Both the position numbers and the translations under genes were made by a program. The notes beneath the pieces are model-generated. The model worked only from the letters and a program-made list of their open reading frames with translations, had not been told where the DNA came from and did no database searches. From Flavobacterium sp. (GTDB taxonomy: Bacteria; Bacteroidota; Bacteroidia; Flavobacteriales; Flavobacteriaceae), in NCBI GenBank assembly GCA_023259675.1, contig JALRGT010000012.1:22835-86834 (forward strand): 64,000 nucleotides of DNA, given 5' to 3'. Below are positions 41,940 through 51,404 of this stretch, one piece after another. Position 1 is the stretch's first letter, and each line of letters opens with the position of its first letter.

Positions 41940-42746
41940 ATGAAAAATATTCAAATAGTAATTGTTTCATTTTTAATACTGGTAGTAAGTTTACTATCAG
42001 TATCGTGTGAGCCAGATAGTCATTCATTAGAGAAACCATTAGATGAATCTATCTTAGATTTTGAAGTTTCTCAAAATCCAACTTATGACAATCAAATTTA
42101 TTTAAAGAGTAAGACAGCAAAAGCTACTGCTTACTGGGATTATGGAATAGGGATATCAAATAAATTAATGGACACTATTATAATTCCTTTTGCAGGAACT
42201 TATAAAATAGAGTATTCTGCTTTTTCACAAGGAGGTTATACAACAAAATCAGCGGATGTTACAGTAAGTGAAAATGATCCTGTATACTTTGCAGACCCCA
42301 AATGGGAATTGTTAACAAACCAAGCACTAGGCAAAACATGGCGGGTTGTAGCTGTTTATGTTGGGCCTCAAAGTGATTATAGAGCTAATTGGTGGCAACC
42401 AGACATTAGTGGAAACGCCTATTATCATGACACAGTTACTTTTGATCTAAATCAAGGATTTAATTATGCAATAGATGATCAAAGTGGAAATATTAAAACT
42501 GGTAAGTTTGTGCTTAAGCTAAATACTGATTATAATCCAAATGATAATATTGGCGCTTTTGATTACTTAACAATAATTGGAGAAGGTTTACCTGTAAAAG
42601 ATTTTGGAGGGGACGGTATAGGAACTACCTATAGAATTGCCAAGTTGACTGAGGATCAGATGATACTTAGTCAAGGAGCAGAATTTATTCCAGATAGAAA
42701 TGATCAAGATTGGTCTTGGTTTACCGTTTATGAGAGAGTTAATTAA
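41940..42746 (+). CDS. Surface lipoprotein in SGBP (SusE-like) position, PKD-like domain
   Basis: A 268-residue lipoprotein (lipobox SVSC). Residues about 35-110 look like a PKD/Ig-like domain with an unusual start (ATAYWDYGIGISNKLMDTI, GTYKIEYSAFSQGGYTTKS). The C-terminal 150 residues form an unrecognised beta-rich domain with many aromatic residues (YRANWWQPDISGNAYYHDT, DWSWFTVYERV), plausible for glycan stacking. Gene order susC-susD-lipoprotein is that of surface glycan-binding proteins. It is shorter than usual SGBPs, and no catalytic motif is seen. Confidence 0.65.
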   Translation: MKNIQIVIVSFLILVVSLLSVSCEPDSHSLEKPLDESILDFEVSQNPTYDNQIYLKSKTAKATAYWDYGIGISNKLMDTIIIPFAGTYKIEYSAFSQGGYTTKSADVTVSENDPVYFADPKWELLTNQALGKTWRVVAVYVGPQSDYRANWWQPDISGNAYYHDTVTFDLNQGFNYAIDDQSGNIKTGKFVLKLNTDYNPNDNIGAFDYLTIIGEGLPVKDFGGDGIGTTYRIAKLTEDQMILSQGAEFIPDRNDQDWSWFTVYERVN

Positions 42747-42824
42747 AAATTAAGCCAAGAAAATACATGTTTAGCTAATGAGTCGTCTTAAAATAGCTTG
42801 ACAAGTTTTACAATAAATTTAGTT

Positions 42825-42860
42825 AAAACCAGTGGACAATTGTTCACTGGTTTTTTATTT
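42825..42860 (+). terminator. Rho-independent terminator of the susCD operon
   Basis: AAAACCAGTGGACA pairs with TGTTCACTGGTTTT (one G-U pair) around a very short loop, followed by T. It marks the right end of the polysaccharide-utilisation region. Confidence 0.9.
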
Positions 42861-43261
42861 GACCACAGCAATAGCCTGATACCTGAAATCAGTAATGTTG
42901 GGAAATCAGTCTTTAAGAGATGTCATAACCTCACGAATAATTTTCACAATAGCAATACTTCTAATATTAGATAGAATAAAAGTGATAAATTAAATTCTTT
43001 TTTTCCAGAATCATTAGTAAGAAACAAATAGTATAAGTACCGTTATAGTTAAACAAAGATAAAGAGAATAAAAAAAATAGAATAGTCGACGGGATTGTAA
43101 AGTTAGTGTCGAACTCTTGTTTTTTTTTATTTAAGTTGCGGGTAATTAGATATTTATATGTGTTTAACTCAGATTGATATGTAGTTTTTTTTAATTGATC
43201 TATGATTTTTTTAAGAAAAAAGAAAATAATCATTTGTAAGTAATTGATTTTTAATGTTTTT
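42861..43261. other. Non-coding spacer between PUL end and tmRNA
   Basis: AT-rich sequence with no frame on either strand that I can support. The ORF-track entry at 42,967 is a low-complexity shadow that runs into the tmRNA. A short minus-strand stretch near 42,860-42,965 has a slightly protein-like reading but contains a stop. Confidence 0.5.
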
Positions 43262-43299
43262 ATAAATAAAAAAAGGAAGGTGTTCGATACCTTCCTTTT
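43262..43299 (-). terminator. Terminator of the tmRNA gene
   Basis: AAAAGGAAGGT and ACCTTCCTTTT form a perfect 11-bp stem. On the minus strand it is followed by a T-run, directly downstream of the tmRNA 3' end. Confidence 0.88.
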
Positions 43300-43300
43300 G

Positions 43301-43694
43301 TGGAGTCGCCGGGAATCGAACCCGGGTCCAAACAAGCAACTAATGCACTTTCTACACGCTTATTTCCTGATTGAATTTTCGACGCGGTGCCAGGCCAGAA
43401 ACAGCCACACTTTGCTTATCTACTTTAGTTTCGAAATCCACCCGTAGCTTGTGAAAATCTAGGTTTTAATTTACGATTCCCCTGTTCCGAACGCTAAAAA
43501 CCAGAGCTTTCGAGGAGAATCCTGCTTTCCTACCTAGTAGGACGAGGCTAATCTTACTATAATTCAGATTATGCAGCAAGAGCGTAGTTTCCTTCGCCGT
43601 GTAAAAGTTTTGAAACCTTTTATTAACGAGAATTGTCCCAGTTCTCGACGTGCTTATGAATCAATTCGACTTGCTGTCAAAACCAGTCGACCCC
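43301..43694 (-). ncRNA. ssrA: Transfer-messenger RNA (tmRNA)
   Basis: On the minus strand the sequence begins GGGGTCGACTGGTTTTGACAG and ends with a T-arm (GGGTTCGATTCCCGGCG) and CGACTCCA. The 5' GGGGTCG pairs with 3' CGACTCC as the tRNA-like acceptor stem. The CCA end is not encoded. The tag frame lies at 43,598-43,569 and reads GEGNYALAA then TAA, with the YALAA ending that targets rescued proteins for proteolysis. The 394-base length suits a one-piece tmRNA. Two ORF-track entries over it (42,967 and 43,244) are spurious. Confidence 0.96.
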
Positions 43695-43783
43695 ATTTAT
43701 TATTTCATAAATAATTTGAGTGTGCAAATGTACAACATAAAACTTAAAATACGATTGCTAATCTTAATGCTCTATTGCAAAAA

Positions 43784-44980
43784 TCATTCCTCTTTATCAT
43801 CTTTGTTGATTCGGAATGGATAATCGCCAAAAAGGGCAGCTAGTTTTTTGACATTATAGGTACTGCGGTTGAACTTATTGGATAAAGCAATAATTGTAAC
43901 TTTTTCTTCAGGTAAAGTTATATATGCCGATGTATTCCCGTGCCACCAGCCGTTGTGATAATAAAAATTCTTTCCATTGTCCCAATTAATCATTCGAATA
44001 CCTAATCCGTAATTTCGGGTTCCTTTGCGTTCGTTACTGTAACCGATGTATGCCAGTTTTAATAATTTAGGATCTAAAAAAAGTGCTGAATTTCTTCCAT
44101 TATCAAATTTCAATAAGTCCCTTGGTGTGGAATAAATGTTTTTGTCACCATATATGCCATCCAAGTAATCAAGATAAAATTCGGAAAAATTGCCTCTATA
44201 GGAAGGAGTTGCTGTTTTCTTGTCTTTTTCGTAATCAAAAACATAGGAATGAGTCATTTCCAACGGTTTAAAAATCATTTTTTCAACAGCATTTTTATAG
44301 GATGATCCAGTAATTTTTTCTATGATTAATGCCAACATGGCATAATTAGTATTGCAATAACTGAAACGGGAATCGGTTCTAAACTCCAAATCGATATTTT
44401 TTGTCGCCATTAGGGTCAAAATATCTTGATTGGTCAGTATTTTATGCCTGTCCCAAATTCCTTTTTTTTCCGTAAAATAAGCATAGTTACGCATGCCACT
44501 CCGATGACTTAATAATGTTTTTACGGTAACATCAGGATATGGAAATTCTTTTAAAATAGTGTTTACTTTTTGGTCTAAGGTTATTTTTTTTTCGCCAATT
44601 AACTTTAAAATAACGGTTGCCGTTATTACTTTACTGACCGAAGCAATATGAATGGGAGTCGTGCTCGTTATTAATAATTTTGATTTATAATTGGCATAAC
44701 CTTCATACTTTTCAAAAATAATCTGACTATTTTTAGCAACTAGAAAACTTCCGTTAGCCCTTTTTTTTGGCCAGTTTTTATTATAAAAAGCGGTAATCTG
44801 TTTCTCTTTTGAATGAATATACTCTTTGGAGAGTTTGGGACCTTGTGGGATTTTTATAACTCCTGTATCTTTTGAATTGTGTTTGTTATTGGTGGCTTTT
44901 TTATTCTGTTGGTTACAAGAAACTAAAACTAATAGTAGCAGAAGTAATTGTAGTATATTTGCTTTTTTTGTAAATATCAT
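43784..44980 (-). CDS. Serine hydrolase lipoprotein (class C beta-lactamase fold)
   Basis: A 398-residue lipoprotein (lipobox VSCN, Cys22) of the beta-lactamase/transpeptidase-like serine hydrolase family. The SxxK nucleophile is SVSK at residues 114-117, the tyrosine motif is YCNTNY, and the third block is YHNGWWHGN (HxG type, as in class C relatives and D-aminopeptidases). The length and motif spacing suit a peptidase or esterase rather than a clinical resistance enzyme. The stop is about 90 bases from the tmRNA 5' end. Confidence 0.85.
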   Translation of the reverse strand: MIFTKKANILQLLLLLLVLVSCNQQNKKATNNKHNSKDTGVIKIPQGPKLSKEYIHSKEKQITAFYNKNWPKKRANGSFLVAKNSQIIFEKYEGYANYKSKLLITSTTPIHIASVSKVITATVILKLIGEKKITLDQKVNTILKEFPYPDVTVKTLLSHRSGMRNYAYFTEKKGIWDRHKILTNQDILTLMATKNIDLEFRTDSRFSYCNTNYAMLALIIEKITGSSYKNAVEKMIFKPLEMTHSYVFDYEKDKKTATPSYRGNFSEFYLDYLDGIYGDKNIYSTPRDLLKFDNGRNSALFLDPKLLKLAYIGYSNERKGTRNYGLGIRMINWDNGKNFYYHNGWWHGNTSAYITLPEEKVTIIALSNKFNRSTYNVKKLAALFGDYPFRINKDDKEE

Positions 44981-45202
44981 GGGTAAATTGCTAGAATCGC
45001 AAATATATAGAATCGATAGCTTTTGGTAAGTATAATATCAAAACTTAACGTTATTTTATAAAAGTTTTTGAGACTGTTTTCTATCGATTTGAAGTCCAGC
45101 GTGTAATAGGCTCTAGTTTCTTTTTATTAGATAGAAAGGGCTATAAATAGCTTATTTTTACAACAAATTACACTTTGAAAGTTATAATATAAACACAAGA
45201 AT

Positions 45203-46405
45203 ATGAAATTCGGTATTTTAAAAGAAAGAAAAAGTCCGCCAGACAGAAGAGTTGTTTTTTCACCTGAAGAAATACAACGAATACAACAACAATATCCTAC
45301 TGTTTCATTTAAAGTGGAAAGTTCTGATATTCGGGTTTTTATCGATACACAATATGAAAATCTTGGAATTGAAGTGTCGAATGATATCTCTGATTGTGAT
45401 TTATTGATTGGTGTAAAAGAAGTTCCGGTTGCCAATTTAATTCCAAATAAATCTTATTTTTTCTTTTCTCATACGATTAAGAAACAACCTTATAATAGGG
45501 GATTATTACAGGCTATTTTAGAAAAAAACATTGATTTATACGATCATGAAGCGGTTGTTGATACTCATAATCAGCGCTTAATAGGTTTTGGAAAATATGC
45601 GGGTTATGTGGGAACGTATAATGCAATTCGTGCTTTTGGTATCAAATTCGAATTATTCAAATTGCCGAAAGCCAACACCTTGAAGGGCAAAGAGGAGCTG
45701 ATAGCTTATTTGAAGCGAATCGTTTTGCCGCCTTTAAAATTTGTTGTTACCGGTAAAGGCAAAGTAGGGATGGGGGTTAAAGAAATTTTGAACGCCATTA
45801 AAGTAAAAGAAGTTCCCGTGGATAATTATTTATCCAAAAAATATGCTCAGGCTGTATTTACCCAAATTGATGTCTTGGATTATAACAAACGCAAAGACGG
45901 ACAAGTTTTGGATTTTCAGGATTTTGTTCAAAATCCCCAAGATTACATTTCAGATTTTGAGCGTTTCACAAAGGTCTCAGATATTTATATTACGGGACAT
46001 TTTCATGCTAGTGAAGCTCCGGTCATATTGACTCGTGAGATGTTGCAATCCAAAGATTGTAAAATAAAAGTCGTAGCCGATATTTCATGTGATATCAATG
46101 GTCCAATAGCGTCTACCGTAAGAGTGTCAACAATTGAAGAACCCTTGTACGGCTATTTGCCATCAGAAAATAAAGAAGTCGATATTTTTCACCCTGCCGC
46201 TATTGTGGTGATGGCGGTTGATAATTTACCTTGTGAATTGCCAAAAGATGCCAGCGAAGGTTTTGGGGAAATGTTTTTGGAACATGTTATTCCTGCTTTT
46301 TTTAATGGAGATAAAGAAAGTGTTTTACAAAGAGCAAAAATTACTGAAAGCGGAAAATTGACGCCAAGATTCAGTTATTTACAGGATTATGTTGATGAGG
46401 AGTAA
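45203..46405 (+). CDS. Saccharopine/alanine-dehydrogenase-like NAD(P)-dependent enzyme
   Basis: A 400-residue cytoplasmic protein of the AlaDh/PNT superfamily, nearest to NAD-dependent lysine-forming saccharopine dehydrogenase (LYS1-type). The N-terminal domain starts FGILKERKSPPDRRVVFSPEE, the basic substrate-binding pattern of the group. The nucleotide-binding region is FVVTGKGKVGMGVKEIL, and VVADISCDINGPIASTVR is a conserved block. The precise substrate is uncertain. It converges with fumC across a repeat-rich hairpin region. Confidence 0.75.
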   Translation: MKFGILKERKSPPDRRVVFSPEEIQRIQQQYPTVSFKVESSDIRVFIDTQYENLGIEVSNDISDCDLLIGVKEVPVANLIPNKSYFFFSHTIKKQPYNRGLLQAILEKNIDLYDHEAVVDTHNQRLIGFGKYAGYVGTYNAIRAFGIKFELFKLPKANTLKGKEELIAYLKRIVLPPLKFVVTGKGKVGMGVKEILNAIKVKEVPVDNYLSKKYAQAVFTQIDVLDYNKRKDGQVLDFQDFVQNPQDYISDFERFTKVSDIYITGHFHASEAPVILTREMLQSKDCKIKVVADISCDINGPIASTVRVSTIEEPLYGYLPSENKEVDIFHPAAIVVMAVDNLPCELPKDASEGFGEMFLEHVIPAFFNGDKESVLQRAKITESGKLTPRFSYLQDYVDEE

Positions 46406-46521
46406 GTTATGAGTTAAGGGTTATGGGTTAAGGGTTATGAGTTATGGGTTATGAGTTAAGAGGTTTTGTTTTAGGTACCAATTATTTAATCTCCAACTTC
46501 TAACTTCTAACGTCTAACTTT
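46406..46521. repeat. Opposed heptamer arrays forming a bidirectional hairpin
   Basis: Eight consecutive 7-base units of the form GTTAWGR (46,406-46,461) are followed, after a 32-base spacer, by four units of the form YAACKTY (46,494-46,521) that are roughly their reverse complement. About five of seven bases per unit can pair, and a T-run follows on the plus strand. The block fills the gap between convergent genes, so it probably acts as a terminator derived from tandem repeats. Confidence 0.75.
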
Positions 46522-46524
46522 TTT

Positions 46525-47910
46525 TCAAACCATGTCTTCCGGTTTGACCCAAGCATCAAATTCTTCGGTGGTTACATAACCTAAACGTACGGCTTCCTCT
46601 TTTAAAGTAGTACTATTTTTATGGGCGGTTTGGGCAATCTCAGCTGCTTTATAATAGCCTATTTTTGTGTTTAATGCTGTTACCAACATCAAGGAGTTAT
46701 CAACCAATTCTTTGATTCGTTTGTAATTGGGTTCAATGCCTTGCGCGCAATGGACATCAAAAGAAAGGCAGGCATCTCCCAGTAATTGTGCCGATTGTAG
46801 GAAGTTAGCAGCCATCAAAGGTTTGAAAACATTCAATTCATAATGACCTTGCATTCCACCAACAGTGATGGCCACATCGTTTCCCATTACTTGGGCGCAA
46901 ACCATGGTTAACGCTTCACATTGGGTTGGATTTACTTTTCCGGGCATAATCGAAGAACCGGGTTCATTTTCCGGGATATGGATTTCTCCAATACCGGAGC
47001 GAGGTCCCGAGGCCAACATCCGAATGTCATTGGCAATTTTGTTTAAAGAAACCGCTAATTGTTTTAAAGCGCCATGTGATTCAACGATCGCATCATGAGC
47101 AGCCAAGGCCTCAAATTTATTTTCGGCAGTTACAAACGGGTGTCCTGTAAAGTCGGCAATATAGTGAGCCACTTTTACGGCATAACCTTCAGGAGTGTTC
47201 AATCCCGTTCCGACCGCGGTTCCTCCTAAAGCGATTTCGGATAAATGTGCTAAAGTGTTTTTAAGTGCTTTAAGACCATGATGGAGTTGGGCAACATAAC
47301 CGGAAAGTTCTTGTCCAAGAGTCAAAGGTGTAGCATCCATGAGGTGGGTACGACCTATTTTTACCACATCTTTATATTCATTGGCTTTTGCATTTAATGT
47401 GGCTCTTAATTGTTCAATATTTGGAATTGTATTTTCAATCAGAACTTTATAGGCGGCAATATGCATGGCGGTAGGGAAGGTGTCATTGGAGGATTGTGAT
47501 TTGTTTACATCGTCATTGGCTTTGATGAATTGTTCCCCTTCACCAATTGCATACCCTTTCAGTACTTGTGCACGATTGGCAATGACTTCATTGACATTCA
47601 TGTTGCTTTGGGTTCCAGAACCGGTTTGCCAAATTACTAAAGGGAATTGATCGTCTAGCTTGCCAGCGAGAATTTCATCGCAAACTTGGTCTATAGCGTC
47701 CCTTTTTTCGATTGCTAAAATACCTAAATCACAATTGGCGAAAGCCGCTGCTTTCTTCAAATAGGCAAAACCTGCAATAATTTCTTTTGGCATAGAAGCT
47801 GCAGCGCCTATTTTGAAATTATTCCGAGAACGTTCGGTTTGGGCTCCCCAATATTTATCGGCGGGTACTGGAACTTCTCCCATCGTGTCTTTTTCTATTC
47901 GGAATTTCAT
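46525..47910 (-). CDS. fumC: Fumarate hydratase class II
   Basis: A 461-residue class II fumarase that converts fumarate to L-malate in the TCA cycle. It carries the superfamily signature [11 protein letters not shown], and the substrate-binding blocks [25 protein letters not shown] and [16 protein letters not shown]. Length and N-terminus ([14 protein letters not shown]) agree with the family. The start is the ATG at 47,910. It is a stand-alone housekeeping gene. Confidence 0.96.
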   Translation of the reverse strand: MKFRIEKDTMGEVPVPADKYWGAQTERSRNNFKIGAAASMPKEIIAGFAYLKKAAAFANCDLGILAIEKRDAIDQVCDEILAGKLDDQFPLVIWQTGSGTQSNMNVNEVIANRAQVLKGYAIGEGEQFIKANDDVNKSQSSNDTFPTAMHIAAYKVLIENTIPNIEQLRATLNAKANEYKDVVKIGRTHLMDATPLTLGQELSGYVAQLHHGLKALKNTLAHLSEIALGGTAVGTGLNTPEGYAVKVAHYIADFTGHPFVTAENKFEALAAHDAIVESHGALKQLAVSLNKIANDIRMLASGPRSGIGEIHIPENEPGSSIMPGKVNPTQCEALTMVCAQVMGNDVAITVGGMQGHYELNVFKPLMAANFLQSAQLLGDACLSFDVHCAQGIEPNYKRIKELVDNSLMLVTALNTKIGYYKAAEIAQTAHKNSTTLKEEAVRLGYVTTEEFDAWVKPEDMV

Positions 47911-48087
47911 TGGATAGTTTTTATTAGGATTATAGAAAGCTATTGTTTCTTGAAATCTCCTAGCCCCGATAGTAGTGAAAATCCTTATATGCCAGTGTTT
48001 GGCCTATAAGATTGCAACGGATAGCGGGAATAGCTTCATAAATTTACGCAATAATTACTTTTTAATGAAAATAGATTTGTTTTTTTA

Positions 48088-48118
48088 TTGCTAAGAAAAA
48101 ATAATAAACATACATTTG
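48088..48118 (+). promoter_or_regulatory. Bacteroidota-type promoter for the small membrane protein
   Basis: TTG at 48,088 and TACATTTG at 48,111 are separated by exactly 20 bases, a match to the -33 TTG / -7 TAnnTTTG consensus. The ORF-track start (TTG at 48,116) lies inside the -7 box and would be upstream of the transcription start, which supports the ATG at 48,146. Confidence 0.7.
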
Positions 48119-48145
48119 TACTTACATTCAAAAATTCCGGAAAAC

Positions 48146-48310
48146 ATGTTTGAATTTTCACAGTATTTAGGCTTTTTACTTTTCTTAACCATCCTTACAA
48201 TAGGATTTTGGTTAATGTTTTTCTTAGTGGGTTTCGTTCAGTTTTGGATTGGCGGAGCTTTAATTGAAAGATATAAAGCAAAAAAAGCAAAGAAAGAAGA
48301 ATCACTTTAA
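48146..48310 (+). CDS. Small single-helix membrane protein
   Basis: A 54-residue protein (MFEFSQYLGFLLFLTILTIG) with one or two hydrophobic helices and a lysine-rich cytoplasmic tail (RYKAKKAKKEESL). It has its own consensus promoter and a strong terminator, so it is probably a true gene. No family is recognised and no function can be given. The start at 48,116 in the ORF track is rejected because it falls within the promoter. Confidence 0.65.
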   Translation: MFEFSQYLGFLLFLTILTIGFWLMFFLVGFVQFWIGGALIERYKAKKAKKEESL

Positions 48311-48331
48311 GACTTAATTTGATTTTCAAAT

Positions 48332-48366
48332 AAAAAAAGGACCCGTTTTCACGAGTCCTTTTTTTT
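48332..48366. terminator. Bidirectional terminator
   Basis: AAAAAAAGGAC and GTCCTTTTTTTT form a stem with a small internal mismatch. It lies between the small membrane gene and the converging TonB-dependent receptor gene. Confidence 0.88.
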
Positions 48367-48371
48367 ATGGA

Positions 48372-50873
48372 TTATCCTGGAAATCCACCACCATCATCTT
48401 CTCCACCACCATTTCCATTTCTAGGGGCATTTTTATCTTTATCCGTTTTCTTCGTATTGATTCGGTACGTAAACGATAAGTTGAATTGTCTTTTTCTCCA
48501 TTGAAATTCACTGTAGGAGTTAACACTTGGTAAATTGGTTTCTGTTTTCCATTTTCTGGAATTAAACAAGTCACTTACATTAAAAGCAATCGTAGCTTTG
48601 TCTTTTAAGATATCTTTACTGAAAGCAGAATTTACGACATAATTACCTAAAGTTTTTCCTTGAGCAGTATTTCGTGGGCTAAAATACATTCCAGATAATT
48701 GCCAGTCAATTTTGCCGGGCAATGTTAAACGGGAGTTTATTCTAGAAAACCAAGAGAATGTCTCGTTGTTTAAATTTTGAGTAATATCATTATCGCCTAC
48801 AGCTGGGGTATAGGTGTATGTTCCAGTTGTTTTTACATTAGCTAGGTTGAAACTACTGTTTATTTTCCAAATTTTCAATGGAGTATAGTTTAATGTAAAT
48901 TCGAAACCAAATTGTTGTTCTTTGGCTAAATTGATAGGGCTACTTAATATTACAGGGTTATTTCCAACAAATTCACCCGTTTCTGAACGAACAAAAGAAA
49001 ATACATCGGTTGTGTTTTCAAGAAACATCGAGGTACTTAAGGTTACTTTCTCCCATTTTTTTAGATACCCTAAATCAAATTTATCTGTAAATGAGGGATC
49101 TAAGTCTGGATTTCCTCTAAATAAGTTAATATTACTAGCATAGTTTGTAGCTGGATTTAAGAAACGCCCTCTAGGTCTTGACAAACGTTTACTATAACTT
49201 AATGAAACACTACTTTTTTCGGTTATTTCATAATTTACAAAAGCACTAGGGAAAAAGTTGTTGTATTTCTTAGTGTTGAAACTGCTACCAGGTTCATCTA
49301 ATAAATTAATATCAATTTTTGTGTCTTCCCAACGTAAACCAAATAAATAAGAGAACTTATTCAATTTAAAGCCATACTGCGTATATAAAGCATTAATTCG
49401 CTCATTGTATTCTAAGGTATTTGAAAGATTAGTATTGATTACATTATTAGGCATAACAACGTAAGGATTAGTTAGATTGTTAAAGTTTCCTTTGTAACCA
49501 GCTTCAAACTGACTGCCTTCACCCAGTGGTAGCACATAATCTGTTTGTACTTGAAACATGTTTTGTTTCTGGTTGTTTTTAGTAACATCTAATTTAGCTG
49601 GATTACCACTTCCAATGGTCTCATCAGTAATAAGAGAATTGTCTGCATCTTTATTGATTGCGTAAGAAAGATCTAGCGTTAATTTGTGTCCTTGATCATT
49701 GAAGTTTTTCAAGAAATTGGATGTTAATTCAGTATTTTTTCCTATATCGTTTCCTGAGCTTAAACGGTTACGAGTAGAGATTAAATTTTTATTTGAATCG
49801 AAATTATAGAAGTTGACCAAATCGTTATTTGAGCCACTATTGTCTCTATAGCTTATAGAGTTTGTCCAAAATGTATTAGGCGCAAGAGTCCATTCTAAAC
49901 CGGTTTTTGTAGAAATTCCTTTTCTAATACGTTCTGTATCTCTATTTTCGTTGGTATATCCAATAATCTCATTACTGTTTAGTAAAGTTGAGTTTGTTAA
50001 ACCAGCCCCTTGACTTGTTCTATAATTATAACCTGTAGAAGTAAAAAAGTTTAGTTTTTCAGTTTTGTAATTTAAGTTGGCACTTAATCCGTAAGTTTCA
50101 GGAACTCCAGTTGAGGCAATAAAACTTCCGTTGAAACCTAAGTTTTTACCTTTTTTCAAAACAATATTTAATATACCTGCACCACCCTCGGCATCATAAC
50201 GAGCTGATGGATTAGTAATAACCTCTACTTTGTCAATGGCGTCAGCTGGTATTTGACGTAATGCCTCTGCCATGTTCAAGGAGTTTGAAGGGCGACCGTC
50301 GATAAAAATACGTACGTTTTCGTTACCACGTAAACTTACATTTCCTTCGATATCAACGGTAACTGATGGTACGTTTTCAAGAACATCACTTACAGTTCCT
50401 CCTTTTACTATCATGTCTTGACCAACATTATATACTTTTTTGTCAAGCTTAATTTCAACAGTAGATTTTTCGGCACGAATAACTACTTCATTCAATTGAG
50501 CAGCATCTTCGGCCAGTGCTATTGTACCTAAATTGGTGTTTTTTTCAAAGGAACGTTGTTTAAATTCGATGATTTTAAAAGAAATAAATTCTACTTTAAC
50601 ATTGTAAACGCCTGGTGAAACAATGATGTTGAATTCTCCTTTTGCATCGGTAATTCCTCCAGAAATTTCTTTTGGATTTTTAGAATTTACTAATGTAATT
50701 GTTGCATATTCCAAAGGTTGATTACTGGTTTTCTCAATAACTGTACCCGTAATTTTTATTTTTTCTCGTATTGGTGGGGACTGTTTGAGCAATGGAATAG
50801 ACTGTTGCCCATAATTAATAAAAAAACTTAGTAACAGTAATGCCGTCAAATACGATTTTAATGGATTTCTCAT
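48372..50873 (-). CDS. TonB-dependent outer-membrane receptor (CarboxypepD_reg + OMP_b-brl_3 type)
   Basis: An 833-residue outer-membrane receptor. After the signal peptide comes a CarboxypepD_reg-like domain (ITGTVIEKTSNQPLEYATITLVNS), then a TonB-box/plug region (LNEVVIRAEKSTVEIKLDKKVYNVGQD, ENVRIFIDGRPSN, VITNPSARYDAEGGAGILNIVLKKG) and a long barrel. The ending is unusual: after the last strand there is a glycine/asparagine/aspartate-rich tail (GGGEDDGGGFPG) instead of a terminal aromatic residue. It is not SusC-like in size and has no SusD partner. The substrate is unknown. Confidence 0.85.
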   Translation of the reverse strand: MRNPLKSYLTALLLLSFFINYGQQSIPLLKQSPPIREKIKITGTVIEKTSNQPLEYATITLVNSKNPKEISGGITDAKGEFNIIVSPGVYNVKVEFISFKIIEFKQRSFEKNTNLGTIALAEDAAQLNEVVIRAEKSTVEIKLDKKVYNVGQDMIVKGGTVSDVLENVPSVTVDIEGNVSLRGNENVRIFIDGRPSNSLNMAEALRQIPADAIDKVEVITNPSARYDAEGGAGILNIVLKKGKNLGFNGSFIASTGVPETYGLSANLNYKTEKLNFFTSTGYNYRTSQGAGLTNSTLLNSNEIIGYTNENRDTERIRKGISTKTGLEWTLAPNTFWTNSISYRDNSGSNNDLVNFYNFDSNKNLISTRNRLSSGNDIGKNTELTSNFLKNFNDQGHKLTLDLSYAINKDADNSLITDETIGSGNPAKLDVTKNNQKQNMFQVQTDYVLPLGEGSQFEAGYKGNFNNLTNPYVVMPNNVINTNLSNTLEYNERINALYTQYGFKLNKFSYLFGLRWEDTKIDINLLDEPGSSFNTKKYNNFFPSAFVNYEITEKSSVSLSYSKRLSRPRGRFLNPATNYASNINLFRGNPDLDPSFTDKFDLGYLKKWEKVTLSTSMFLENTTDVFSFVRSETGEFVGNNPVILSSPINLAKEQQFGFEFTLNYTPLKIWKINSSFNLANVKTTGTYTYTPAVGDNDITQNLNNETFSWFSRINSRLTLPGKIDWQLSGMYFSPRNTAQGKTLGNYVVNSAFSKDILKDKATIAFNVSDLFNSRKWKTETNLPSVNSYSEFQWRKRQFNLSFTYRINTKKTDKDKNAPRNGNGGGEDDGGGFPG

Positions 50874-50964
50874 TCCGTAATATAGATTTATGTTTTTATA
50901 TAGTCGTTAGACTTCAGAAAGTCAATTTAGTTAAAACGTGTTTTCATAATAAATTGTTAAAATA

Positions 50965-51306
50965 TCAAAGCACTTTTTTCCAAGAATCTTGTTCTCTGGC
51001 TATGAAGGCTTTATCGTCTTTGATTACAATGGGTCTTTCTATCAGAATTGGGTTTACCACCATGATTTTGATGATTTCTTCATCAGTTAATGGTTTGTTT
51101 TTAAAATTTTCTACCCAAATCTTTTCTTTCTGACGAACCAATTCTAAAGGTTTTAAATTCAATTTCTTCAAAAGAAGTACCAATTCTTCATAAGATGGCG
51201 GCGTCTCAAGATATTTTATGATTTCAAAAGATTTTCCTGCTTCTTGAATTTGAATTAAACAATTTCTGGACTTTCCACAGCGTGGATTATGGTATATTTG
51301 TATCAT
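50965..51306 (-). CDS. arsC: Glutaredoxin-type arsenate reductase family (ArsC/YffB-like)
   Basis: A 113-residue thioredoxin-fold protein of the ArsC family. The N-terminal catalytic cysteine is in HNPRCGKSRN, and the C-terminal RP motif (PILIERPIVI) positions the arsenate-binding arginine in true ArsC. No other ars gene is nearby, so a Spx/YffB-like role is possible. The ORF on the opposite strand (50,840-51,133) is a shadow. Confidence 0.75.
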   Translation of the reverse strand: MIQIYHNPRCGKSRNCLIQIQEAGKSFEIIKYLETPPSYEELVLLLKKLNLKPLELVRQKEKIWVENFKNKPLTDEEIIKIMVVNPILIERPIVIKDDKAFIAREQDSWKKVL

Positions 51307-51404
51307 GTTTTTTGATTGATGGAGTATTTAGATAAATAATTTATTTTAGAGTTGCAAAAATAAACTTTGAAAGATTAACAACAGTTAAATTAAATAAAAA
51401 TAAA

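Noticed and set aside
42861-42965. Minus-strand reading with protein-like words (FPNITDFRYQAIAVVK)
   Set aside because: It is interrupted by a stop, very short and matches no family I recognise; left as unexplained spacer.
42967-43447. ORFs on both strands over the tmRNA region (42,967-43,335 and 43,244-43,447)
   Set aside because: They overlap the tmRNA 3' end and its terminator; the readings are low-complexity and not protein-like.
46406-46461. Tandem repeats considered as a CRISPR array
   Set aside because: The unit is 7 bases with no spacers, and no cas gene is in the window.
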